The notes: generated by a model from the letters alone, not told the origin. A stretch of 10,746 nt of DNA from Bacteroidales bacterium UBA4912 (GCA_002398875.1 DHCC01000086.1:1-10746), one strand, 5' to 3'. Counted from the first letter of the stretch, positions 1 through 5,933 are shown. Translations and numbers: made by a program.

Positions 1-14
1 CGCTCCGAGTACCA
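1..14 (+). other. Possible 3' end of a tRNA gene, cut by the window edge
   Basis: The first 14 bases end in ACCA and lie 6 bases before a strong terminator. They could be read as the last bases of a T-stem, a 7-base acceptor strand (TCCGAGT), discriminator A and an encoded CCA. Only the 3' tip is inside the window, so neither the cloverleaf nor the anticodon can be checked. Another stable RNA or the tail of an mRNA is equally possible. Confidence 0.27.
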
Positions 15-20
15 GATTAC

Positions 21-65
21 AAGCGCCTCAATTGATCACTGATCAGTTGGGGCGCTTTCTTTTTA
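21..65 (+). terminator. Rho-independent terminator of the upstream gene
   Basis: The left arm begins AAGCGCCTCAA and the right arm ends TTGGGGCGCTT. They form a continuous 17-bp stem at 21-57, with two G-T wobbles, closed by a 3-base loop (ACT). A T-rich tail, TTTCTTTTT with one interruption, follows the stem. This is the strongest terminator in the window and closes whatever transcript enters from the left. Confidence 0.85.
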
Positions 66-112
66 ATCTATTTTATCCTATTCAAATTTTATTATTAAGG
101 TATCCTGAAACC

Positions 113-136
113 TTATATTCATATATATGAATATAA
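113..136. repeat. Perfect 24-bp palindrome
   Basis: The left half reads TTATATTCATAT and the right half is its exact reverse complement, with no spacer. Pairing stops at both edges (C112 against C137). The half-site contains one C and otherwise only A and T. It could be a binding site for a dimeric regulator or a cruciform-forming element. The left edge overlaps the right arm of a 6-bp inverted repeat (96-101 with 110-115). Confidence 0.7.
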
Positions 137-157
137 CATTAGTCGTGTTACGTTTAA

Positions 158-169
158 AATAAGCTTATT
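158..169. repeat. Perfect 12-bp palindrome AATAAGCTTATT
   Basis: The 12-mer equals its own reverse complement. Its core ATAAGC is the same six bases that open each unit of the 11-bp tandem array 39 bp downstream. The palindrome may therefore be a head-to-head pair of the same protein half-site; this is inference. Confidence 0.5.
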
Positions 170-207
170 ATTACTTTATTATACCTTTATATAATATCAA
201 ATATGCA

Positions 208-273
208 ATAAGCCGTTTATAAGCCGTTTATAAGCCGTTTATAAGCCGTATATAAGCCGATAATAAGCGGATG
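208..273 (+). repeat. Six tandem 11-bp direct repeats, consensus ATAAGCCGTTT
   Basis: Units start at 208, 219, 230, 241, 252 and 263. The first three are identical (ATAAGCCGTTT). The fourth has one change (ATAAGCCGTAT), and the fifth and sixth drift further at their 3' ends, while ATAAGC stays intact in all six. The period is not a multiple of three and stops occur, so the array is not coding. An 11-bp period puts a short G/C core on the same DNA face at every turn, the arrangement known for arrays bound by OmpR/PhoB-family response regulators. It could also simply be a slipped-strand tandem repeat. Confidence 0.85.
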
Positions 274-312
274 TAGGATAATTTCCTATTGATATTCACG
301 TATAGTATTAAG

Positions 313-383
313 AAACAATTAAATAAAAATGTTGCTTAACTTATTGTCTCAAATAAGTTGGCAATTCCAATGGTTAATTGTTT
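313..383. repeat. Nested inverted repeats upstream of the DHODH-like gene
   Basis: The outer arms AAACAATTAA (313-322) and TTAATTGTTT (374-383) are perfect 10-bp complements. Inside them AACTTATT (338-345) and AATAAGTT (352-359) form a perfect 8-bp stem with a 6-base loop. The result would be a hairpin on a longer stem in single-stranded form, or two pairs of protein half-sites in duplex DNA. The outer right arm overlaps a possible -35 element at 382-387. Confidence 0.55.
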
Positions 384-410
384 GACAGGTCAGAGTTGTT
401 TGTTTAATAT
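382..410 (+). promoter_or_regulatory. Possible promoter of the DHODH-like gene (TTGACA / TAATAT)
   Basis: TTGACA (382-387) is separated by exactly 17 bases from TAATAT (405-410, four of six matches to TATAAT). T381 also makes TTTG, the Bacteroidota -33 core. There is no TAnnTTTG in this region; the nearest is AACATTTG at 434-441, with seven-of-eight-type similarity. Transcription from here would leave a leader of about 110 bases containing the GAACAA/TTGTTC and GTTATA/TATAAC inverted repeats. Confidence 0.3.
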
Positions 411-417
411 ATGTCAG

Positions 418-433
418 GAACAACTAATTGTTC
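418..433. repeat. Inverted repeat GAACAA-N4-TTGTTC
   Basis: Two perfect 6-base arms (418-423 and 428-433) flank a 4-base spacer, CTAA. It lies just downstream of the possible promoter at 382-410, a usual place for an operator, and could also fold as a small hairpin in the leader RNA. The arms resemble the TAATTGTT of the larger inverted repeat upstream. Confidence 0.4.
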
Positions 434-526
434 AACATTTGAAATAAGTTTTAAACTATTCCAAGAATCTTCTGTTATAATAATCATATAACATTTTTTA
501 TTCATTCCTTAAAAAAATCGCAGAAA

Positions 527-1543
527 ATGAACAGCCTGGAAACATCGTACATGGGGATACCATTAAAAAGCCCTGTTATCTTGGGTGCATCTGAATTATC
601 ATCTCACCCCGATACACTGAGAAGAGCAGAGGATGCAGGAGTAGCAGCCATAGTGTATAAATCATTGTTTGAAGAGCAGGTGCAGCTTGAGAATCTGCAG
701 CTTGATGAGATGCTTGAAGAGTATAATGATATTCACGCAGAGATGATCACCTTGCATCCAGAAATCGAAAGGTCGGATATTGAATATTTTCTTAATCTTT
801 TGCGAAAAACCAAAGAGAGCGTTTCTGTTCCAGTAATTGCCAGTTTGAATGCAGTAAACAAATCTTCATGGATCAAATATGCAAAATTGATTGAAGAAAC
901 CGGGGTTGATGGTATTGAGCTGAACCTTTATCAGACACCTACACGTTTTGATCGTGATGGGGTAGCCGTTGAAAGTTGGCAACTAGATGTTGTGTCATCT
1001 ATCAGAAAAAATATTACTATTCCTATTGGTGTTAAGTTGAGTTCAGATTATACCAATTTACTCAACTTTGCACAGCAATTGGATCAGTCAGGTGTTGACG
1101 GGTTGGTGCTTTTTAATGCTTTTTTTCAGCCTGATATTGATATTGAGAAAGAGAAACATCGCAAATCTTTTAATTTCAGTAAAAGAGGAGATTATAAAAA
1201 ATCGCTGCGTTATGCAGGTATGCTTTATGGGCGAATCGCTGCTGATGTTTGCAGTAGTCGCGGTATTTTTAACGGAGATGATGTTATTAAACTGCTTCTT
1301 TCAGGTGCATCATGCGTGCAGGTAGTAAGTGCAGTTTACAAGCATGGAACAAACGTAATAACCGAGATAAATAAAACCATATCCAGCTGGATGGAAAAGA
1401 AAGGATATAATAGTATTGAAGACTTCAGAGGCAAACTGTCAGACAGTGTTTTGAATAAGAACGACAGTATGCTTATTTACAGACGGGCGCAGTATATCGA
1501 CCTTCTTCTGCACTCAGATACAATCTTTGGAGAAGAACGTTGA
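527..1543 (+). CDS. Dihydroorotate dehydrogenase-like flavoprotein
   Basis: This 338-residue TIM-barrel protein of the dihydroorotate dehydrogenase superfamily matches the DHODH-like subfamily, which is distinct from true PyrD. Diagnostic stretches are YMGIPLKSPVILGAS (8-22), the SLFEEQ segment (46-51), VPVIASLNA (101-109), the GVKLS strand (168-172) and LVLFNAFFQPDID (193-205). GIFNGDDV (246-253) and GASCVQVVSAVY (260-271) correspond to the FMN-phosphate loops. In true PyrD the motif NxS(C/S)PN carries the catalytic base; here the equivalent segment is NLYQTP (133-138), so the base is missing. Flavin binding is likely, but dihydroorotate oxidation is doubtful. The start at 527 follows an A-rich stretch typical of Bacteroidota and gives the family's usual N-terminus. 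It stands alone on its strand and is convergent with nhaA across 13 bp. Confidence 0.85.
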   Translation: MNSLETSYMGIPLKSPVILGASELSSHPDTLRRAEDAGVAAIVYKSLFEEQVQLENLQLDEMLEEYNDIHAEMITLHPEIERSDIEYFLNLLRKTKESVSVPVIASLNAVNKSSWIKYAKLIEETGVDGIELNLYQTPTRFDRDGVAVESWQLDVVSSIRKNITIPIGVKLSSDYTNLLNFAQQLDQSGVDGLVLFNAFFQPDIDIEKEKHRKSFNFSKRGDYKKSLRYAGMLYGRIAADVCSSRGIFNGDDVIKLLLSGASCVQVVSAVYKHGTNVITEINKTISSWMEKKGYNSIEDFRGKLSDSVLNKNDSMLIYRRAQYIDLLLHSDTIFGEER

Positions 1544-1556
1544 TCAATCATATATT

Positions 1557-2768
1557 TTACTCATTTACTGTTTGTGGCTGGACTTTTTCTTTATGTTTTA
1601 TTGTGGCAGCTATTTTAATCCAAGTGTAACCAACTATCATTGCAAGAACTGAAGCTATAAGAACAGATAATTTTGCAATATCCTGGTATAATTTATTATC
1701 AGGAAATGCCAGATTGGATACAAATATAGACATAGTGAATCCTATGCCGGCAAGGATGGTTACACCAATGAAGACCATCCAGTTTACATTTGTAGCCAGC
1801 CGCACAATTTTAAATTTGGTCAGAATATATACAGCCAACGAAATCCCAAGAGGTTTCCCCACAAATAAGCCTAATATTATTCCTAACGAAATGGGAGACA
1901 GGAGTCCTTCGATTGAAGTTGAAGAAATAATTATGCTTGTATTAGCCAGTGCAAAAATTGGTATGATGATGAAATTGACAGGAAAACTGAGTCGTTTCTC
2001 AAATGCAGGCATTCTTTTGATAGGCAGAATGAAAGCGAGTATAACACCCGCAAAAGTAGCATGTATACCCGATCTGTAGGTGCAATACCACATACCCAGA
2101 GCCAGGAGTATTGTGAAGAGGTATACCAGTTTTTGATGATAATAACGATTTGTCAGGTATATAACTGCCGCAAATCCGGCTACTCCTAAAAGCCAGTATA
2201 TATCGGGAGTTGATCCATAAAACAGTGCTATTATGAGGATAGCACAAAGGTCGTCAATTATGGCCAGTGCAACGATAAATACCTTCATAGAGTGTGAAAC
2301 TGCCTTACCAAGCAGACTTAACAATCCAATTGTGAAAGCTATATCTGTAGCTGCTGGAATTGCCCAACCGCTTGTAAACTCTGTGTTGCTAGTGATTACA
2401 GTAAATATCAATGCAGGAAATGCAACTCCAAATAAAGCAGAGATAACAGGCAGCATCATTCTTCTTGGTGATGAGATCTCTCCGTCAATTGCTTCTTTTT
2501 TGATATCAAGAGCAACATGAAAAAAGAAAAGCGCCATCAATGCATCATTAATGAAATGCAATATTGTGTGAGGGAGGTGTAATTGTCCAAATCCAGGGAT
2601 CACTGTTTCCCAGAAGTTGTAATAATTATTTCCAACGCCTTTAAGGTTGGTTAAGATAAGGGAAAGAGCCGTGCATATAAGCAAAAGCACTCCCAGCGAT
2701 CTACTGTCTGTTATTACAAGCTGTAACTTAGATTTAATTGAGTTGGCAGCAGAATTATCTGTCGACAT
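1557..2768 (-). CDS. nhaA: Na+/H+ antiporter NhaA
   Basis: This inner-membrane antiporter exports Na+ (or Li+) in exchange for protons, serving pH and sodium homeostasis. The 403 residues are near the family's usual length. The aspartate pair that binds Na+ is present in AIIDD (D172, D173), matching D163/D164 of the E. coli protein. TDIAF (141-145) supplies the TM IV crossing with T141 and D142, and the TM X lysine is K305 in GKPLGI. GIGFTMSIFVSNLAF (341-355) is the conserved TM XI segment. The pH-sensor segment reads LDIKKE (87-92), where the common form is LEVKRE, so a conservative E-to-D and R-to-K pair is seen. It begins 16 bp after pepE on the same strand and is probably co-transcribed with it. 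Confidence 0.95.
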   Translation of the reverse strand: MSTDNSAANSIKSKLQLVITDSRSLGVLLLICTALSLILTNLKGVGNNYYNFWETVIPGFGQLHLPHTILHFINDALMALFFFHVALDIKKEAIDGEISSPRRMMLPVISALFGVAFPALIFTVITSNTEFTSGWAIPAATDIAFTIGLLSLLGKAVSHSMKVFIVALAIIDDLCAILIIALFYGSTPDIYWLLGVAGFAAVIYLTNRYYHQKLVYLFTILLALGMWYCTYRSGIHATFAGVILAFILPIKRMPAFEKRLSFPVNFIIIPIFALANTSIIISSTSIEGLLSPISLGIILGLFVGKPLGISLAVYILTKFKIVRLATNVNWMVFIGVTILAGIGFTMSIFVSNLAFPDNKLYQDIAKLSVLIASVLAMIVGYTWIKIAATIKHKEKVQPQTVNE

Positions 2769-2784
2769 TGGTGTAAATTATTAC

Positions 2785-3498
2785 TTAGCTCCTTTGTAAT
2801 AGAAAATTAAAGTCCTCTTCATTGGTCAGCTCCTTGGGTTCTTGACCATACTTAAATATCCGCGCTTTGCGGTTTCCCAGCAAGATGAGATCATCATCAT
2901 CAAGCAAAAGCATTGTGCCTTCGCGCAATCCAACAACATAAGTTTCTTTGTTGACTTCAATAAATTCTTTTATTCTGTCTTCACGTGTTTCACCACCATG
3001 ATTTGCAGGATTATCATCCAGATAATGAGGATTTATTTGAAAAGGAACAAGTTTTAGTGTCTTAAACTTTATAGGTTCCACGATAGGCATATCGTTAGTG
3101 GTTTTAAGTGTAGGACACGCGATGTTTGAGCCGGCGCTCCAGCCAATATATGGTGTGCCTTTTTTTACCCTTTTACGAATAACTTTCATTAATCCTTTCT
3201 CCTGCAACATTTTCACAAGTTGCCATGTATTGCCGCCACCTACCACGATTGCGTCAGCATTCTCGATGGCGTCAACAGGGTTTATAAAACGATGTATACT
3301 AGTTACATGATGGCCGATTTCTGCAAACCGTTCGTTGACTTTTTTCTCATATTCTTCAAAAGAAAAAGTTACTGCAGCATAAGGAATGAATATTGCATTA
3401 GTAGCTTTCTCCCCAAGGAAATCTTTGATATGTTGTTTAGGATATTCAAGATAACCTTCACCGGGATTGGTTGAGTTACTGATTAATAGGAGTCTCAT
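2785..3498 (-). CDS. pepE: Dipeptidase E (alpha-aspartyl dipeptidase, peptidase family S51)
   Basis: PepE is a cytoplasmic serine peptidase that hydrolyses dipeptides with an N-terminal aspartate. At 237 residues it is close to the Salmonella enzyme (229). The nucleophile S121 sits in the elbow GWSAGSN (119-125). The other expected catalytic-site residues are H158 (INPHYLDDN region) and, from family comparison, D136 and E193 (GLREGT). GGGNTWQL (87-94) is the conserved glycine-rich loop. There is no signal peptide, which fits a cytoplasmic enzyme. The ATG at 3498 gives the standard start MRLLLISNS. A TACATTTG -7 promoter element lies about 27 bases upstream. It probably leads a two-gene unit with nhaA. 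Confidence 0.95.
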   Translation of the reverse strand: MRLLLISNSTNPGEGYLEYPKQHIKDFLGEKATNAIFIPYAAVTFSFEEYEKKVNERFAEIGHHVTSIHRFINPVDAIENADAIVVGGGNTWQLVKMLQEKGLMKVIRKRVKKGTPYIGWSAGSNIACPTLKTTNDMPIVEPIKFKTLKLVPFQINPHYLDDNPANHGGETREDRIKEFIEVNKETYVVGLREGTMLLLDDDDLILLGNRKARIFKYGQEPKELTNEEDFNFLLQRS

Positions 3499-3524
3499 AA
3501 TACAGTTTTTTTTGAATTAAAACA

Positions 3525-3532
3525 CAAATGTA
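3525..3532 (-). promoter_or_regulatory. -7 promoter element for pepE-nhaA (TACATTTG)
   Basis: Read on the minus strand this is TACATTTG, a full match to the Bacteroidota -7 consensus TAnnTTTG. It lies 27 bases before the pepE ATG, in a 113-bp divergent intergenic region. I see no clear TTTG at the -33 distance. The same octamer appears upstream of rlmH. Confidence 0.4.
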
Positions 3533-3575
3533 ATGAAAAATAGATAAAAAGAATTTTAAATAGAATTGAATAGAG

Positions 3576-3583
3576 TAAATTTG
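3576..3583 (+). promoter_or_regulatory. -7 promoter element for the AlkD-like gene (TAAATTTG)
   Basis: TAAATTTG fully matches TAnnTTTG and lies 28 bases before the ATG at 3612, which leaves a leader of roughly 20 bases. The -33 position shows only TTTT (3554-3557). It faces away from the pepE element, so the two form a back-to-back promoter pair. Confidence 0.4.
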
Positions 3584-3611
3584 TAATTAAATACAATATT
3601 AAAAATCTGTT

Positions 3612-4280
3612 ATGGAAGATATTTTACGGAAGATACGAACTGATCTGAGACTCTCAATGAATGGACCTGTCTCCACAAGTATGCGTAACAAGGGCGTTAA
3701 CTATCGAATGATTTTTGGAGTTGATACACCGGGAATAAAAAGAATTTCACAGAAATACAATCCAGATAAAGAGCTTGCAGAAACGCTTTGGAAAGAGGAT
3801 GTGAGAGAGATGAAAATTATGGCAACTATATTATATCCAAAGGAACAGTTTAATGAAGAGACCGCATTAAGCTGGATATCTGAAATCAGTGATCAGGAGT
3901 TGCGAGAACAGATATGTAAAAACCTGCTTCAGGAGCTGACTTATGCTGATAATTTGGTAGAAAAAAGCTTAAACAATAAAGAAGAAAATATCAGAGCTAC
4001 AGGGTTGTGGTTGTTGGCAAGACTTTGTATCACCCGCTCGGAGCTGGTAAATAAGATCAACCCTGAACTATTGCTAAATAAAGCTATTGAAGGGCTTAAA
4101 TCAGAATCTATGCTGCTCCGTCAGTCATCACTGAATGCGCTTAAGTATTTTGGTCGTATTTCTCCTGATAAAGCTGATATCGTGTTAAGTAATGTTGCGT
4201 CTTTCGAAAACTCATCGGATCTTATTGAACAAGAGATGTATGATCAGCTTAATTTTGAATTTAGCAATATGGAAGATTGA
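3612..4280 (+). CDS. DNA alkylation repair (AlkD-like) HEAT-repeat protein
   Basis: This 222-residue, all-helical protein resembles the DNA alkylation repair enzyme family (AlkC/AlkD fold of HEAT-like repeats). Supporting stretches are the N-terminal NYRMIFGVDTPGIKRISQKY (30-49), the family's 'Y-x-GV-x-x-P-x-(I/L)-(R/K)-x-I' pattern, then LWKEDVREMKIMATILYP (59-76) and IRATGLWLLARL (127-138) as successive repeat helices. Typical AlkD enzymes carry a W-x-x-x-D pair in the third repeat (W109 and D113 in B. cereus AlkD). The matching region here, DQELREQICKNLLQEL (94-109), has no Trp and no clear Asp, so glycosylase activity on alkylated bases is uncertain. R128 may correspond to the DNA-binding Arg. 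It is monocistronic, and its stop codon directly abuts the next gene's stop. Confidence 0.75.
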   Translation: MEDILRKIRTDLRLSMNGPVSTSMRNKGVNYRMIFGVDTPGIKRISQKYNPDKELAETLWKEDVREMKIMATILYPKEQFNEETALSWISEISDQELREQICKNLLQELTYADNLVEKSLNNKEENIRATGLWLLARLCITRSELVNKINPELLLNKAIEGLKSESMLLRQSSLNALKYFGRISPDKADIVLSNVASFENSSDLIEQEMYDQLNFEFSNMED

Positions 4281-4466
4281 TCAGCTTTTATAATTCTGAT
4301 TAATAAAAAACATAGCTATCAATATATTAAGTATTAGAAAACCACCGCTGCCGGCAAGAAATATCCCTTTCCACTGAGGGAATACTATAAGAGATGTAAT
4401 AGAAGCTATTGCCAGAACAGCAATAATGATCCACAAGACTTTGAATAATGTTTTCTTTTTACTCAT
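4281..4466 (-). CDS. Small two-helix membrane protein of unknown function
   Basis: This is a 61-residue protein with a basic N-terminus (MSKKK). It has two hydrophobic segments, about residues 8-28 (LFKVLWIIIAVLAIASITSL region) and 35-54 (FLAGSGGFLILNILIAMFFI region), joined by a short loop with FPQWKG. Both ends are predicted to lie on the cytoplasmic side from the N-terminal lysines and the C-terminal NQNYKS. I do not recognise a named family. It begins 36 bp after the exported hydrolase on the same strand, so it is probably the last gene of the rlmH unit. Its TGA stop shares the palindrome TGATCA with the convergent AlkD-like gene. Hydrophobicity and a clean start support it as a real gene. 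Confidence 0.6.
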   Translation of the reverse strand: MSKKKTLFKVLWIIIAVLAIASITSLIVFPQWKGIFLAGSGGFLILNILIAMFFINQNYKS

Positions 4467-4502
4467 TTTATATACTTATTTAAACATTAATAGTTTATTG
4501 GA

Positions 4503-5933
4503 TTAATTTATCGTTGGGTAAGAAAGTAATTCTACTTGTCTTTTCATCCAAAGGGTAATATCGGATAATACCTGAGGAGAAAATGTTTGCTCTATTTTTG
4601 CATACTCATCGGGCTGACCAGTGATACTTTGCTGGAACAGGTGATTTAATTGGGGATATAATTTAGTAACAATATTAGTATTTCCTCTATTATTTATTGA
4701 CTCCTTTATAGCTGAAAGATTTTTTTCAGCCGGTACCTGAACATCATTCCCGCCGTTTATGGCAAAAACGGCACATGTTACTTTATTGAGATATTCTTCC
4801 GGGTTTGTGGCCAGGAAACTGCGATACCCGGGAGTTATCATACCGTTGAATTGTGCACGAAGATAAGGCTCTTTTTCGATTTTCAGTTTAAACATTATAG
4901 GAAGTTGTTCCCAAAGATACGAAAGCTTGTCGCGTAATGCCGTTCTGTCGTTTTCTGTTCCGGTCCATTCAAGCAAACTCTCAAATATTTCTTTATTAAG
5001 AATCTGAATTCTTTCAATTGTTTCCGGTTCAAACTTATTGTATTTCATTGAATTCTCGTTTTGATCTAAAACGATTTCTATTCCTTTAGTACCGGGTGCA
5101 GCCATGAGCACTATATACTTAACATCTGTGTTTTCTGCAGCAACCATTGGTGCTATAATTCCACCCTCGCTGTGGCCTATCAGTCCAATTTTTGAACCAT
5201 CAATCTCATTCCTGTTTTTTAGAAAATCAACAATATTATTGGCATCATATACAAAATCTTTAATAGTTGCCTTTGAATAATCTCCTGTTGATTTTCCAAC
5301 ACCACGTTTGTTATAGCGAAGAACAGCAAAACCATTTCGTGTAAGGTGGTCAGAGAGTATGAAGAAGGGTTTGTGGCCAAAAATAGTTTCATCTCTGTCG
5401 TTGGGTCCGCTTCCCGCAATTAATACAACTGCAGGAAACACACCTGTGCTATCAGGCAATGTTAGTGTAGCAGAAAGAGAGATGTCAGTACTGTCATCTG
5501 TTATAATTACCTCCTTAGAGATATAAGGTAGTGGTTCCACAGGAGTCTGAGGTCGTTGAATTAAAGGCTCTGTTGCTCTTTTTAATGTAAGCGGAAACGG
5601 TATACCACCCTGACTAAAAGTTCCTATTATTGAGTCACCTTCAAGGTTTCCCCTATATAAAATTCCCAATCCTGATGCTACAATTTCAAGCTTGTCATCC
5701 TTAAATGAAGTTCTTGTTGTAGGTAGTCCGAAAGCTCCCTGATCAGGACTATCCATTGTGGAAATAAGAGTTGAATCGCCTTTTTCAATATTAAAAACAA
5801 GGCGGAGTGAGGAGCTCTGGATTTTTAAACTTCCTGACCAGCTGCCTGTTATATCCTGTGCACATAAGGGAGCGAGCAGTAGTATCAGTGAAAGCAATAA
5901 AGTGGTTCTTTTATTCATGATGATACGGTTCAT
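4503..5933 (-). CDS. Exported alpha/beta hydrolase with N-terminal beta-rich domain
   Basis: This 476-residue serine hydrolase is probably an esterase-like enzyme of the bacterial envelope. A signal peptide spans about residues 1-26 (basic start, hydrophobic TTLLLSLILLLAPL, cleavage near CAQ-D); APLC does not fit a lipobox. Residues 27-120 form a beta-rich domain that starts DITGSWSG, often found before such hydrolases in Bacteroidota. The catalytic domain has an oxyanion segment AGSGPNDRD (173-181), nucleophile S255 in GHSEGG, D397 in GGNDVQV and H431 in LNHLF, a complete triad. The substrate cannot be told. The ATG at 5933 has an A-rich upstream context but overlaps rlmH by 23 bp. M6 at 5918 would overlap by only 8 bp and gives an equally good signal peptide. 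It lies between rlmH and the small membrane protein. Confidence 0.9.
   Translation of the reverse strand: MNRIIMNKRTTLLLSLILLLAPLCAQDITGSWSGSLKIQSSSLRLVFNIEKGDSTLISTMDSPDQGAFGLPTTRTSFKDDKLEIVASGLGILYRGNLEGDSIIGTFSQGGIPFPLTLKRATEPLIQRPQTPVEPLPYISKEVIITDDSTDISLSATLTLPDSTGVFPAVVLIAGSGPNDRDETIFGHKPFFILSDHLTRNGFAVLRYNKRGVGKSTGDYSKATIKDFVYDANNIVDFLKNRNEIDGSKIGLIGHSEGGIIAPMVAAENTDVKYIVLMAAPGTKGIEIVLDQNENSMKYNKFEPETIERIQILNKEIFESLLEWTGTENDRTALRDKLSYLWEQLPIMFKLKIEKEPYLRAQFNGMITPGYRSFLATNPEEYLNKVTCAVFAINGGNDVQVPAEKNLSAIKESINNRGNTNIVTKLYPQLNHLFQQSITGQPDEYAKIEQTFSPQVLSDITLWMKRQVELLSYPTIN

Larger units (their letters stand above)
66..526. other. Gene-free intergenic region rich in palindromes and repeats
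   Basis: There is no credible coding sequence here; every ATG is followed quickly by a stop. The region is AT-rich and holds, in order: an inverted repeat TAAGGT/ACCTTA (96-101 with 110-115); a perfect 24-bp palindrome (113-136); a perfect 12-bp palindrome (158-169); six tandem 11-bp repeats (208-273); nested inverted repeats (313-383); a GAACAA/TTGTTC hairpin (418-433); and GTTATA/TATAAC (474-479 with 487-492). The downstream gene starts at 527. A regulatory region for that gene is the simplest reading, but an unannotated small RNA or a chromosomal site for a DNA-binding protein cannot be excluded. Confidence 0.6.

Noticed and set aside
113..136. dif (XerC/XerD) site
   Set aside because: The palindrome has no 6-base centre flanked by CATAA/TTATG-like arms; symmetry runs through the centre without the normal asymmetry of the two Xer arms.
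208..273. CRISPR array
   Set aside because: The units are only 11 bp and directly adjacent, with no spacers, and there are no cas genes nearby.
208..273. Plasmid iterons or chromosomal origin
   Set aside because: No replication initiator gene is present, no TTATNCACA-type DnaA boxes are seen around it, and the neighbours are ordinary chromosomal genes.
1068..1325. 85-residue plus-strand reading frame
   Set aside because: It lies fully inside the DHODH-like gene in another frame, and the DHODH-like frame carries the recognisable motifs.
1544..1556. Terminator between the DHODH-like gene and nhaA
   Set aside because: The gap is 13 bp of AT-rich sequence; no stem of useful length with a T tract is present.
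1714..2079. 121-residue plus-strand reading frame
   Set aside because: It is antisense to nhaA, whose transmembrane segments and catalytic residues are read on the minus strand.
5856..5933. Lipoprotein signal in the exported hydrolase
   Set aside because: The residues before the cysteine are A-P-L, which do not fit the lipobox; a signal peptidase I site at CAQ-D is the better reading.
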